Source: Paragonimus skrjabini miyazakii (Eukaryota > Platyhelminthes > Trematoda > Plagiorchiida > Troglotrematidae). Taken from it: a stretch of 64,000 nucleotides of DNA. Within the stretch, counting starts at the first letter, position 1; every line of letters starts with the position of its first letter. The translations under genes and the position numbers were made by a program. This document shows, piece by piece, positions 25,301-38,310 of the stretch. The stretch spans positions 45,465-109,464 of the forward strand of contig JTDE01001586.1 of the NCBI GenBank assembly GCA_014338405.1, read 5' to 3'. The notes under the pieces are model-generated. The model searched no databases and was not told the DNA's origin. It was given only the letters and a program-made list of their open reading frames with translations.

Positions 25301-28300
25301 ACCGGCTTTCGAAGTGTGCACCCTACAATCACAGGTTTTGCTAAATCAACATACAACAATGGAAGCTAATCGGACAACGAAAATAAAGGTCGAATAGCGA
25401 GGTTGGTCGTGCGCTTCTGTTCATCAAATACATATTGCTTACGCCAACTTATTTTGTGTAAGCGAACTCACTTTTTAGTGAAGTATTGCCTCGCATAAGT
25501 AATGAGAGGTCCTTCATAACAAACAGTAAGTATGGTCACAGTGACTTGAAACATTGGGGAACCTTTCAGCATCTTGCTCTGTTTTCATAAGCCCATCATT
25601 CATTCCGATAAATTTCCTCGATTGGAATTATCATACAGCGAAGTGGATGGAACACGTAAACACGATTCCGAACGAAAGTACTATACAGTCTTATTAATAT
25701 ATAAAACTGAATGGTAACGAGCAGATGAACACTACGATAGTAATTCGTTGAATGCTAACGCATTTTAACAACAGACTCATAATATCTTAGATCTTTACAT
25801 TTACATATATGCAGTGAACAAGCTGAACAATAATTCGAACCATTATGTGATAAAGGAACAAGTTAAGAGATGAGATTCTGTGAAAAACCTGAACAACGTC
25901 TTGTTCTACCGCATCAACAGTTGAATCTAACATTTGGCCGACTGATGGCGGATAAAGCTGCGGATTTGTCACTGTGTTCAACGGTTTCAGCCACCGTACA
26001 CAACCCCAATTCACGCCCAGTTTCAACTACCTATCCATCAATGTTTAAGAGAAAGACATCGCTAGCGCATGTATCATTTTGTTCTGATCTAGAGCTTCTT
26101 TTTAGCCTAGCACCAGCACCATTTTTGGCCGTCCGGTCATCGTAACACGATGATAGCCTGCGTTGTCATCTGATTTCTCAGAGTTGCTAACGCCAAACCG
26201 TTTGACCTAGTTTGTCGACGTAGAGGGGATGTTTGTTCGGGTTACGCAAGCATCAAGCACGCATACATGCTGAACCAGATTGCTGACACAGAGTGTCACC
26301 GCGTGCTCCAACCAACCGGGTAAAAGAAAACACGTCACATAACGATGTAACCAGTGTTCTATCTTCTCGATCAGTTTCTGTTTAGCCCCAGGTGGTCAGT
26401 CCGCTCTGATCTAGCTTGACAACACGTACGACCCGAACGATGCAGGCCGAAAAAGGGCAGGATGCGTTTACGAGCCGTCAGCGTGAGCTGGCGTGGTTAG
26501 ATGTGGCAGTGACAACTGGTTTGGTCGTGGCATCAGAGGCATACCAGCCACATACTGCAAGTTGCGCACGCTCAAAAGTAGAGCTACAATTAAACCTGCA
26601 GACAGTAACTGTTCTCATATGTTATGAAAAAACTGAAATACCCTATACTTAGAATAAGGGTGCACTTGGAATGAGCCATGACTCTTCGTCAAACTGAGAG
26701 ATTGCACACAATTAGGAAACCCTACTAACTCACCGCATTATGCCCGATTAGTCAGATCGTCGGGACGGCGTGGAACGAACAGCTGTCCGGTTTGCCAAGC
26801 AGTCGTGCTGTATGGCAACATCCGTACTGTACAGTTAATCACAACCCTTCAGAAACTAACCCATTTTATGGTGCAGAATGATTGCAAAATTCGATACGCA
26901 AAAGTGCACCTCGTTGTTGTGCCTCGCTTCTGACGGGATCTTCTAACGCAGCTGTAAACTGGGGGCAATACGATACATTTATACCTTCATTCTATCATTG
27001 ATGTCGTTCGAAAATGTCATTCGTGGTTTGTGAAGTGAACCGTATCTCTATATATATGGTAGACCTCCTCCCGAATTCACCCGCCGAACATGAATCATAG
27101 CTAATTAGTGCAGATAATGGATCACCTGATTTGTCTACAAATTTCAGTCGGTCTGCATGATCAGCTTATGAAGTACCAATAAAATGACTTGTCTCACACA
27201 GAGTTAAACTTTTTAATCGCGTTCGAACTCAGTAACAGGTACGTACGTACGTGTGTGAACGACATCGGAAATGCCTGACTGCTGGTTCTCCTGCCACAAA
27301 TTCCTTTAGCTCAGTTATTCAACTTCACGTAATACCGAACTTCGTTCAGCATCTCATGGTCCAGTCAATTCATGCTTACCCAGGCCACTTCTTCCAAAAG
27401 AGGCACATGTATTGGATGTTTTGCCCAAATATCTGTGATGGATAAGCGTCATCGCGATGTGCACAAAGATGTCCAAAAGTCACTAGGCTTACTCGGATTG
27501 TGGTGGGAAGCAAAAAGTTATGCTTCTCACCTGACAGAAAACACCTGGTTTTTCTGCTAGCGACCATTATTAAATTACTCTCCTGCTAAGAGCGACACAG
27601 ACAAACAAGCGTTCAGTTATTCATTCTTAGGCTGGCACAACTGCGTACAGTGTTGATGTAACTTGGTCCAGATACCGATCGGGCTTGTTACGGGAAACCA
27701 GTCTACTGATTTACCTTTTAGTGATGGTTTGACTGATCACTTACTTGACAATCGTCCTTTAGCCCCTCTCCGGAGATTTGAGACCAAGCTAGACGCATAA
27801 CCTGAATAAAATGTCTTGATTATGTACTACTGTGTTATTTGGCTTCATCCCATCAGCTTCGACACTACTTATTACTCCAATGTGGACGAACTTTGGTGGG
27901 TTACCCAGCATTTCCACAGCGACATTTAGAAATGCCATGTTTCTCTAAACGTACTATCGACAAACATCCAGCTGTCTTGAAAAAAACATAACATTTCATC
28001 AAACTTTCTGCACTCCATGTATCAACGGCCTGTCGAAACTGACTACAGTCGGTCATAATCCTCAATAGGCAAGTCCAAACGTACACCGAAATGCGAACGT
28101 GCCTTAATCTTGGTGAAGATGAATTGTCTAGGCCTCATCGAGATTGACTGGGTGCAGGATGATTCACCCCATGCGCGCATGCTACATTGATCATATCAGG
28201 TTTACTGAGTTTTGGAACAACCTTGGGAATGGATCACTAATGTAATTTATTTGCCTTCCTTTTCGGGTTTATAAATTCAGGGATGTGCGGTGGTTGATAC

Positions 28301-31300
28301 TATGTGTACTCGAACCAAAAAGACGTTCATATGTCCAAAAAATGCAGGGTTGATAGTCAAAATCAAGAACGTATCTTCTTCACAAAACGACAACTTTAGA
28401 AACCGGCATTAATTGTGAACCAACCTAGACGAAAGATTTCACGAACGGTACACTGTCGCCAGGTGAACGCTGTTTGTATCGCAGTTTTTCTACCAATTAC
28501 ATGAAGTTGAATCTTTCTGAGAGTCCCGTGTGAAAATCATATTCCAGTTCACACTCTACAGTCAGCAGCATCAGGTGAGTTCGACTCCCCGATATTTTCC
28601 ATCTACTCAAGGCGACTGGTGAAATGAGAATCGAACGGATATCTATCAGGCATAACACTAAAACGACCGTACATTCTCATTACACAAAACAAACAAAGCT
28701 GGATGTTTCGTCTACATCTACATAACTGTAAGTAATACCATTAAAAATTGCCAGTGACGATGATTGGATTATAGGTGATTAGCACATAGCGATCAAACTA
28801 AGCCGTTAAACCCGTAAACAGTAAGCCAATGTGCCAGTATCCCCTGAAATGTTTATTGAAAAACAATAATGTCACTCCAGCTAACTTAAAACTAGTTACA
28901 TTAAATGGAAACCTCTGATGAGGTATATGATGTTGTATATGATCACCCATCGTATATATTTTTTTAATGTTCAAGTCCAGCTCACTGACAGAGAGAAAAT
29001 CCAAAAATACGGAAGGGCATTGGAAACAATGATGGCACCGGACGACGGTAAGAATTACATTACAGTTTTTGCAATTAAGACAAGTGTTAAATCGCTCTTG
29101 GCGATTTAGGGGAATTCACTCACTAACGCGTATTCAACAAAGAATTGGAATTTATACGGTACTGATTAATAAAAGTACAACAAAGGTACTGTCTCATCTT
29201 GGATGTGAATCAACCGGGTACACAAATTATCCAACAAGGGAGTTCAAAATGCGGCAACTAAGCACGTAGTCACAAACAGCCACCAGTCAACGGGAAATGA
29301 CCTCATTAAAACAATCGGATGCATATGAAGATCAGAACGTGTCAACAACACTAAGGAGGAAGTTTTAACAAATGGACAATGACCGTTGTAAGAAGGAAGA
29401 AAATAATCATTTTATGTGCAATTATGGTACAAAATTCGTTATGATCGTTAACTTCACACAGCAAAGAAATAAAATCAGACTAAGGATAGGCTTTATACAA
29501 CCAAACCAAACATACCTCTACGGATTCATCGTTCCGCATCATACCAGACAAAAGACAACAAACATGCCAGACGAACTTTAACAAATCTAACAACAAGTCA
29601 CAGCGATTTTTTGGATAATCTTCGTGAGTTTGCACTTACTCGTTCCACCAGAAATGATACTCTTCCGTTGTAGGTTATGGAACTATTTGGTGGTACACAT
29701 TTTCCACATAATTGATCACTGAATGTTATAAAGAAACTGTTTCTTCTATTCAAAATATCCACAGCATTTGTGTAACAACTTGATACATTTCAGGCTGCGT
29801 TGTCGAGGTTGTTCTTCACAGTCACAATAGGTTATCGTCTTGAGGAGCACCGATAACTGCGCACTTGCTGTATACTCTCCAAGATGTAAACCGCCCATGT
29901 ATTCTTCCAATAAACTCAGTGGATACTGATCTTACTTTCTGATGTGTCTTATACTTGGTCTGTAGTGTGGTTTGGAATAGACAAACGGATTTACCTCCAT
30001 TTATCACACAACGGAGTAATGCAGACTAAGTGATGTCAATCCAGCAGAAAATTATCTCGCGTAATAACAGAACATCCGTGTGAATCACTTGCGGTAACCC
30101 ACAGCGAACTTACGAGGCTTTCCCGACAAATTAGTCAAAATAGAAAGCGGAAAACGCAAGACTTGTGAAGCTGCTATCGGTTGTTACTTATGCCACTGGT
30201 CACGCTAATCCCAAGAGTTCACTATCAAGCAAAACATGAACGAACCCAGACGAGGCTTCACAAAACCTCAAGTATGACAATATCTTGCTAACACGTTTCT
30301 GCACACGGTCAATAAATATCCATTAGTTGACGCCCAACAAGTTCACTCTGTTCAAAATAGAACTTGTGATCCTACACCGAATTTACAAAGACGTCAGTTT
30401 TTCCTCAACAGTCAATATAAAATCGTAAATACCCGATCTCCTACAATTTGTGGTACAGATATTAATATGTCTTGCGAATGAGAAAAAGCAACCAGGGTCC
30501 TCTTAGAACGACAAGATTCATTGCCAAATCACACATTTCATCTCAGCTGACAAACACATCCACCGATTCATCACACACTTGAAGATAATTGCCTCAGCGG
30601 AATTCAACGAAATATATCTCTATCCATCGAGCTCACGAGCACGGAGTAAGTGGATACTGGATTCCAGCTCCTCATGAGATGAGCTGTAAGCTTCGTTGAT
30701 CCCACACGACTCTTAACCATTTTTCATCGTCAGTCAACAACTCCCAACCGTCGTTGACTCTATCAAGTTTCGACGGACATTTTCGTTTCAAGCATGAAAT
30801 CAACTTGTAAATATGTCTTGCAAGAGATCACCCCAGTGACAGGCTCATAAAATCGGTGGTTAGACACCACTACTTCACAGAGAAGGACTGCTTGAACTTG
30901 TTTGTAATCCAATCCAATCCCACATTTTCCCAAATTCCACACCTGTTGGCGGTTCCAACTCACCAGATCATGGGATTGTTTGATGAGTTAGTCGTCTGAA
31001 TTTGTAGACCAGACAGTTGATATAGCTGACATGTCAGAATGTCAGTCCCGTGGTACTGACTAGTCGAAATGTAACAATGTGAGTGATCGATTTCTAGCTG
31101 TGCGTTCGATCAGTAGGTATGTCCGATTATCGATTATTAGACTGACCATTGACGCTATCGAGTCCGGGCTGTTGGTTATTCCTCAGACTGTGTGTGTGTT
31201 AACTTGGACACACACGGTGGTTCCCGATGTATATTTTTTGGGCAGCTGCAAGAGTCAACCAGTTTGTTTGACAGTGTTTCAAGTTGGCGTATGGTTAGAG

Positions 31301-34300
31301 TTCATTACTTTTGGGAAGAATCGACGAAATACAAGACACCGTGATGTGTGTTTGCTCTTTGTAGCTAGCAGGCTGTCAGAAATTAGACAAGAATGGAAAT
31401 ATCCGTTCTTCTGTTAAGACACCCTGTGGTACACGAGATAACCTTAATGTGCTCAGCTGTGCATTTTGCAAGACTGACTGAACCTAACATTTGAGCCTCA
31501 CCTGTGTTCGCCGTATCTCAACTTTGTTTCTGATATGGTCAATAAACACAGTCACGTGCCACGTTCCATGTGTCCCACAAGCTCAAACATGCTCTTCATC
31601 CACACTCACACATGAACCGCATCCCTTATTGTGACTGACTGCCATTGTCTTAGCCATCCACAAGCACGTGTACACCCACACCGCTGTCCGACCATCGTCC
31701 TGGCAACTATGTATAATCATGGATGGCCCTGAAAACAGCTTTTATTTGATCGACGGATCTGAATCCGTGCCAAATTGTATGGAAAGGCCAAATACGCTTT
31801 TGGAACAAAGATTTTTGCCATTGTACGTGTGTGCCAGCGTGTCACCGACATGTCACTGGACAGCATATTGGGCATAGGAACAACACCATTTGTATGTAGT
31901 AGCTCAACAAACCAAAATCTCATCAGCCACGTTTGATTTGAAATGAACAGGTTAAACTTTTTCTTCTTCAATTACGAGTTACACTACTGCTGACTGTTAT
32001 GTCCACTACCATTGTAATTTCCAGGTCAAGGATTAGATTCGTTGTGCGCGACAGAGGCATATGAAAAAACAGCTTTAGTGACACAAATTTGATACCATGA
32101 TTGCAATCGAGTTAATTTTCCAGCAATCACTCAAGTGTACTGCCAAGTGACCTGTAACTAAGTAATCAGTTTGAACTTAGACTTGGCTCATGAACCATAA
32201 GCATATGTCTGTCTGTGAGTATGGAAAAATGATACACGCTCACAGTGTAGATCAATATCGTAAAGCCCTAACTATATCTACCACACGCCCTAATGGCTAG
32301 CCTGGCGGCTATTCTAAAACACTGGTATCATTCATCTGATGTAGACTTAAGTTTAAGGACGCGTTCAGACCTATTAGGTAGCTTATTCTAGGAACTTCGC
32401 GAAGGGACATTTCCGACTGGCAAGTACATATATTCTGTATAATTTTTTTTAGTGGAATATGACATGAAATCAGTTCCTCTGAGCTGATATGGACGTTCCA
32501 CAATAAACTTAGCGAAAGCAATTACATATGGCGGCAAGTGGGAAATAAATTAGGCTAAGCGCTCCAGAACAGTCATAGGTTACAAAGTGACTGAGTCACA
32601 CAAATGTGCTTACCTCATCGTAAGTTATTAGACAGCAAACGCTCGTTTCGGTAACAGGTGATGTCCCACACCTATCAATGAATGTCACATTAGCTGGTCA
32701 CACATTCTCTCTCCAATTTCCTATTTGACAGCCTCTTTTACTCGAAGTATTTAAATTACTAATTAATCCTTCGAAGGGAAAAAGTTAATTATCTATTACT
32801 CTTCAACAAGACAACTCGCTTGCTATTTCCTGACATCCATTTAGACCTATTTTTGTACAAGTTATGTAACTACCAAATTGTTGTGAGTACACATTGCAAC
32901 AAGCGACATTCCGCCTGAGTTGCTTCAGCAAATCGTTTTTGTTTGGTTTGCTCAAATCGACTTATCCTCTATATCTGTAGATAAACCTTTCTGACTTGAG
33001 CCACTCTACTGGCAAAACAATCAGCGATTGTCATGTCAACTCTGAGCTCTAGTTGAAATGTGTAATTGTTTTGGTCGTTTTTTCACATCTATGCCACTTC
33101 ACGCTGCACTTACAGATAGTGTTTAAGCGAGTCAGTTGGAAGACGCGAATGTGAATGACTTTGGGGTATTCACAAAACTGAAGATAAGTGATCGCCACAT
33201 AACTGTATTAATCATGCCGGAAGCGCAGCATACTCGAACTCGACTGACTGAGGACGAGAAGCACCAAAAGTTATGCTGAACTGCTGGGCTAACAGGCGGT
33301 GTACATAATTGTTTAACTACTCTGTGTATCTTAAACTGTGAGTAAAACATCACTATATATAGCACGTTGAACACTGTCGTGGAGGTGACGTATGTGTGTG
33401 ACCAAGCTTTACCACTTGACATTCTTCACGCAAGATAATCACGAGTCTTGACTTGAAAATGGTTTTGTCAACCACATACTAGCTTTCACCTCTCTGGTCT
33501 TTGGAAAAGCTTCAGTGGTACGATAGAATGGCCTCAACGAGTTCTCATTAACCGATTGAGAAAGCACGCCTTGCGTTCGCTGTTAAGGCTGAAGAAATCT
33601 GGCATACCGGATTAGAGGAAAATCACAGTATAACTCAATATATACAGTATTGTGTAATGATCGTTATGTTGAACTGGCTTGCAGTCAGGTAGCTCAGTAC
33701 GAATGTCGGAAATCGATATTCGATACTAGTGGCAATGCCATGAAATTAAACATGAACAAGGTTGTATGACGTTTATCATTTTTAACTTATGGGGTTGTTA
33801 TACTTCCGAAATAATAAATACGTTGGTGAAATAAAACCAATGGTTTAGTTGTGTTGTGGCTGTAAGAGTTTAGTAACTTGCGAATTAAGTAGCCTCAAGA
33901 GCCTCACTCTTGGAAATGCGTGAAATCGGGACTTTGAATGAACGGTTTGATAACGACTCGATGTTCAACCACCTTTCAGGCAATTTTCAATAATCGAGTG
34001 CATGCTCTTCTTTCAATAATTTCAATAATCAAACGTGTGATACTGTCACCAAACAGTGGTGTTGAATTTATTCAGAGTTGAGGGCACGATTCAATGTACC
34101 CGTGACGCGAAACACATTATTGTGTCCACAAAGGACGACTGACCAGAGGCGCTGTTTAATCCTAGCAAAATCAACACTTTTGCAAAGTAAATTTATCATG
34201 AACATATTCACTGATTTAAACGGTTGAATTCACCTCTGAATTGACTGCTATTTGGACAGAGTACGGTTAATATATGGAACACTTCATGAAAGCACTGGTC

Positions 34301-35277
34301 TGTTTGCAGGTTTGTTTCCCATCTGCAGTGGCGTGTGTCATGCCTTCATAACGCTTTGAACATGCTACACACTAATCACTTGAGCTTTTAAGAACTATAC
34401 AGTAGTATTAAGAGAAAGAAAAGTGGGAATAAACAATCACGTGACACTTCAATAACATCATTGCTGTATGACTGTAAAAGCACACTCTATATGCTTTGCC
34501 TTGCATGAATATCGTCAAGACCAAGTTATAATCCCTTGCTGTCCAGTTTATTTTTTTTCCACTAAGGACACATAATCCGGTACGTTTGTCCATCAGCTAT
34601 TCATAATACTGGTCGTTCTCATGGATAACCTGGACGAGGTGGATTCTATTGGGCTACTAGTTTTACCCGATTGATCTTGAGTATAAAACAGTTTATCTAA
34701 TTCGGACTGGTTGTAACAACTCTACCATAAAACAATAACTCGTCTGGACCTGATATTAATGTAAGTAAATTCTTATTGATAGGATAGCCGCATTGCACCA
34801 TACTTCTATCGAATACAATCTCTGATTATACTACCATTTGTGTTTATAAGTATCAGTTATTGCAGAGACCCCTCAGATCAGAATATAATCTTGACAAACT
34901 ACAGGCGAGCTACATTTGTTTATTTCATCTGTCCTCAGGTCTATGCATCCAAACTTTACCACGCCAGCCAAAAAGCGTTATTCTGGTAAACGATACTGAA
35001 CGCTCAATTGAGTAGTTTCCACAATCTCTGTCATACCTTGCTACGATTAGAGTTATCATGACTGTCAACAAAATTCGAATTTTTCGTGCACTTCATCCTC
35101 TGGTTCATTTAATTACAGAACAACTAGTCTATTAGTAATCGTCTTTCGATCGTTGAAAAAACATTTTTAGGAAGCCGAACGTCCTGATTAGACAAGAAAC
35201 CTGCAATCACCCTAGAGTGTTACCATCATATCCAGGGTTTTCCACAAATTTTGGATGAAGTTTAATTGTGCAAGTTT

Positions 35278-35280
<3 letters not shown>
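22346..35280. other. Gene-poor stretch with no recognised feature
   Basis: About 13 kb without a recognisable gene. The longest frame is 112 codons (31079-31417, plus) and shows no domain. One short ACGT-repeat microsatellite lies at 27239-27257. Sequences of the type GGTCAATAAATA/ACA occur at about 30308 and 31538 and resemble polyadenylation signals in repeats, without an identifiable parent gene. Confidence 0.45.
27239..27257. repeat. ACGT/GT microsatellite
   Basis: Short tetranucleotide run GTACGTACGTACGTGTGTG. Confidence 0.8.

Positions 35281-35282
<2 letters not shown>

Positions 35283-35321
<39 letters not shown>
35283..35321. repeat. (TA)n microsatellite
   Basis: About 39 bp of alternating T and A, directly upstream of the non-LTR retrotransposon relic at 35.3-35.8 kb. 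Confidence 0.95.
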
Positions 35322-35324
<3 letters not shown>

Positions 35325-35344
35325 GGACAAGGATAGAATGAAAG

Positions 35345-35800
35345 GCATGCTGATGTTCACTCAACTTCATTGGTTATGACACGCTGGTAGGATGACCGCT
35401 AGATGGATTCCAAAGCGGCTGTTGTACAAGCAAATGAAAGCAGGTAAGCGAAATTCTGGTGGTCAAACAAAGATACCGGGATGTTAACTAAGCAACTCTT
35501 GCACATTTTAATATGCATTTTAGATCTTGAAAGAACTTATCCGTTGACCGGACAGTTTGGATGAATACGGTTCGGACCAGCGTCTGGAGGTTCAATGATT
35601 GACATTTGCGAGTCTGTGCGGTACGTAAATGGAACTGTAGGTGCAATAGATCGTGGTGATGTGACCATATGGTTTTGCGGCGAATGCGGCCGCGAATGGT
35701 TTGTTCATTTGCGAATGTTAGGTCATCAGCGTACGCATCACACACCGTCGATAAAGATACAGCAAATACATTGGGCGCAAGTAAGTTATTTCTGTTATGT
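35345..35800 (+). pseudogene. 3' end of a non-LTR retrotransposon ORF (relic A)
   Basis: Pieces in different frames reproduce the conserved C-terminal tail found after the reverse transcriptase of many animal LINE-like elements. In order they are MLMFTQLHW, a HAGRMTARWIPKRLLY segment, KAGKRNSGGQ, VVKQRYRDVN, ATLAHFNM, DRTVWMNTVRT, and finally a C2H2 finger (35676-35743; CGECGRE...LGHQRTHH). Each follows the family order, but frameshifts and stop codons separate them, so no functional product is possible. The 180-codon open frame 35595-36137 contains the finger and then runs on into what is probably 3' untranslated or host sequence, so it should not be read as a real zinc-finger gene. The reverse transcriptase and endonuclease domains are absent (5' truncation, usual for LINEs). 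Confidence 0.75.
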
Positions 35801-37930
35801 CTATTTTTCGTTCGTATCGACAGGACTGTCATCATCTTTTGATAAGTGCTTCGTTCTCCTTTTCAGAAAGCTCTCCAAGTCACGTAATACTAATCTCATT
35901 CCACCTTTCCGGAATTGTCGCAATCGAATGATCAATGGGACCCCAGTTAGCCAGCGACTTAAAAATAATATTTCCGCCATAGGAACACCAAACCAAATAA
36001 CGGGGAACGGATTAGCAGTTTACGAAAAAGTTAGAGTCTGGAATTGCTGTCTGAAATACCCTAGTCAACTAGTAAGCCTCAACCTAACTATAGCGTTTTT
36101 TATACAATCACGCTTTATCTTTGTAACAGAGGTGTAACTGTTATGGCGTTTTTTTTTACTTGGAACTTACAAAGTATCGCCATTTTGTGTAATGTGTGAA
36201 ATTAACAAAAGCATATGTGTACACATGTAGTTACACAGATGTTCAGACGTCCTATCTCCCCGATGTCAAAGCACTAATTAGTACCGTCTGCGAACATTCA
36301 GCCCCGCCTACTGTAACGCCCAATCCAACAAAATTTACGCAAGCGAAGTGTTGGCAATTAGGGAAACACGCCCCCATGACGTCATATGAGTACAACGCGT
36401 CTGAATTTCTGATTGGGTCTGCTCGTAGAGGTCGTGACAAGGAATAAGACTGTCATCCCTATTATAATGGAAGTCCTGGTCTGGAATATTGTCTTTGTGA
36501 CATCCTATGCCTATGTAGTACTTGCGATTTTGCGTAGGATCAATTACAATTCTTCGGATTAACACCCTAACCACACAGTAATTAAATTATTTAAATTATC
36601 GGTACCAATAAGGCTGTCGGTTCTCACACGTTTTTTTGCAACCGAAATGAAACTCAGCTAGTATCGAAAAAGAGAACTGGCACAACAGCTGCGACTTGCC
36701 TTCTTCTTCTTCTTCTCAAGCCAAATTACGTGATTGAATATAAGCGTGATGGTCACCGTCAAATCAGCACTCCATAAACAGTTTCATTCTTATATGGATG
36801 TATTGATTTGTGATCGCATACCGTCAATTCGCACCAGCGACGGTCTTGCTTAGAGTCAAATACAGTAGCTACAGTGCCACTGTGTTAGTGCAAATCATTT
36901 GAAAAGATGATAAATTAGGCCATTGGCTTTAAAGTTCTTCAGTCGTCTCATCTCATTATCGCCAGATTGTTATCTCCTTAACTTAAGTAAGTTGAACGGC
37001 ATCACCTTCCTTTTGTTCCATATTACATTGTCGCGTTTTTATTTGCTTACATCGTCCCTAGCACGGTAATATCACCCAATTCCTGAAACATTGCCTTAGA
37101 TCACTATTGTGGATTTTACTTTTTCAGATGTTCTGTTGGTCGATGTCCCCATACGATAAGTTATTGTCAGGTGACAACTTTTGGTATGCAATCGCATTAT
37201 CACGATTTCTCGCGAATGCTCGTTTTCCATGGGTAGACGGCATAGTAGATCAGTTTATCATAGCTGAAACCAGAGCATTCCCATACAACGCTGCGGGCTA
37301 ATTGTACTGGCCAGCTTACGACACGCAAACTCTAGAAGGCACTTCGGTTTGTTCTCGGGATCGCCTAAATTGACTCCTTTCTCCGTTGTGTTTTTATAAT
37401 GACTACCTTGACTTGGTTGACCATCGAATCTCGCTATCAAGTCTTGTCTGTTTGGTGCCGTGTGCTAGAAGGATGCTGAGGCAGACGATGCAACACATAC
37501 TAACTGCAGGGGGAAAACTGACATTCCCCGTGGCAGTTGACTAGGTGGTGGACTTTCAATATGTCTAGCGGTCTAGACAAAATCGTGATCGCGTTTTTTC
37601 TTATTGTTTCTTTAGTACGCATAAACCATATTTCAGCAAATGTTCGTCGTTTTCAACTATTTTCTTCCATTTTGGCCAATAGCCATCTAATAGGTAAACA
37701 GTTCACCATCGATCCTGCACTAAGCCTTCACTCCGACACACACAACACGATCGCCTGGAGTACTCGGACGTTTAATCAACTGTTGTGGGCACCGTACGAA
37801 GCCAAATGGGCATATGGTGCAAGATGGCACAGTGACACGTGCATGCTCACCACCTACGCAGCAGGCCTCAGTCAGTCAGTCGATCCACGATGTAGAATGA
37901 AGCAATAAGTGCTTGTCCTCGTTTACTATG
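35801..37930. other. Anonymous sequence between the two retrotransposon relics
   Basis: No gene recognised. Sequence just after 35770 resembles sequence just after 38290, as expected for the shared 3' tail of the retrotransposon. A 123-codon frame at 37537-37908 has a hydrophobic stretch near its start but no recognisable family. Confidence 0.4.
36701..36716. repeat. (TTC)n microsatellite
   Basis: Five TTC repeats in a pyrimidine-rich stretch. Confidence 0.8.
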
Positions 37931-37934
37931 AATC

Positions 37935-38310
37935 TATCTAAATCTGAGTGTTCGTTAGGTCTAAAACTAATGTTACAACGCGAAGTACTTAAATGATTAA
38001 CATCCCGGTATCTCTGTTTGACCATCGGGATTTTAAATCTTGGGTGGACAGTCTTGAACCGGACGGTCTGGTAAAATATGATCCGGCCGGGGATCCGAAA
38101 ACTCAGTGAAAAATTATTGCGTGGCCGTGAACAGGAGTGCGTCGTACGTAAGTGAACCATCGGTGCCACAGGTCGTGGTGACATGACTATATGGCGTTGC
38201 GAGGTGTGCGGCCGCGAATGCGCTGGCCGCCTTGGATTAGTAGGTCACCAGCGTACTCAGTGCATACCGTCGGGTAAAAGACAACGAGTGTGTTAAGCTC
38301 GAGTAGGTTG
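37935..38310 (+). pseudogene. 3' end of a non-LTR retrotransposon ORF (relic B, with internal inversion)
   Basis: Plus-strand pieces include DRTVW-like NRTVW, then an in-frame stop, and TIGATGRGDMTIW and a C2H2-type finger (38198-38263; CEVCGRE...LVGHQRTQC), matching relic A at the same positions. The second zinc-ligand His is changed to Gln (GHQRTQ). The upstream KQRYRDVN segment that should precede this on the plus strand is instead on the minus strand (about 37965-38040), so a piece of roughly 75-100 bp has been inverted. Stops and frame changes rule out a product. Confidence 0.7.

Noticed and set aside
31079..31417. A 112-codon plus-strand frame as a gene
   Set aside because: No recognised motif or neighbour supports it.
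35595..36137. The longest open frame (180 codons), with a C2H2 finger, as a zinc-finger protein gene
   Set aside because: The finger is the C-terminal tail of a non-LTR retrotransposon ORF whose other segments lie in other frames just upstream, and a second relic is at 38.2 kb.
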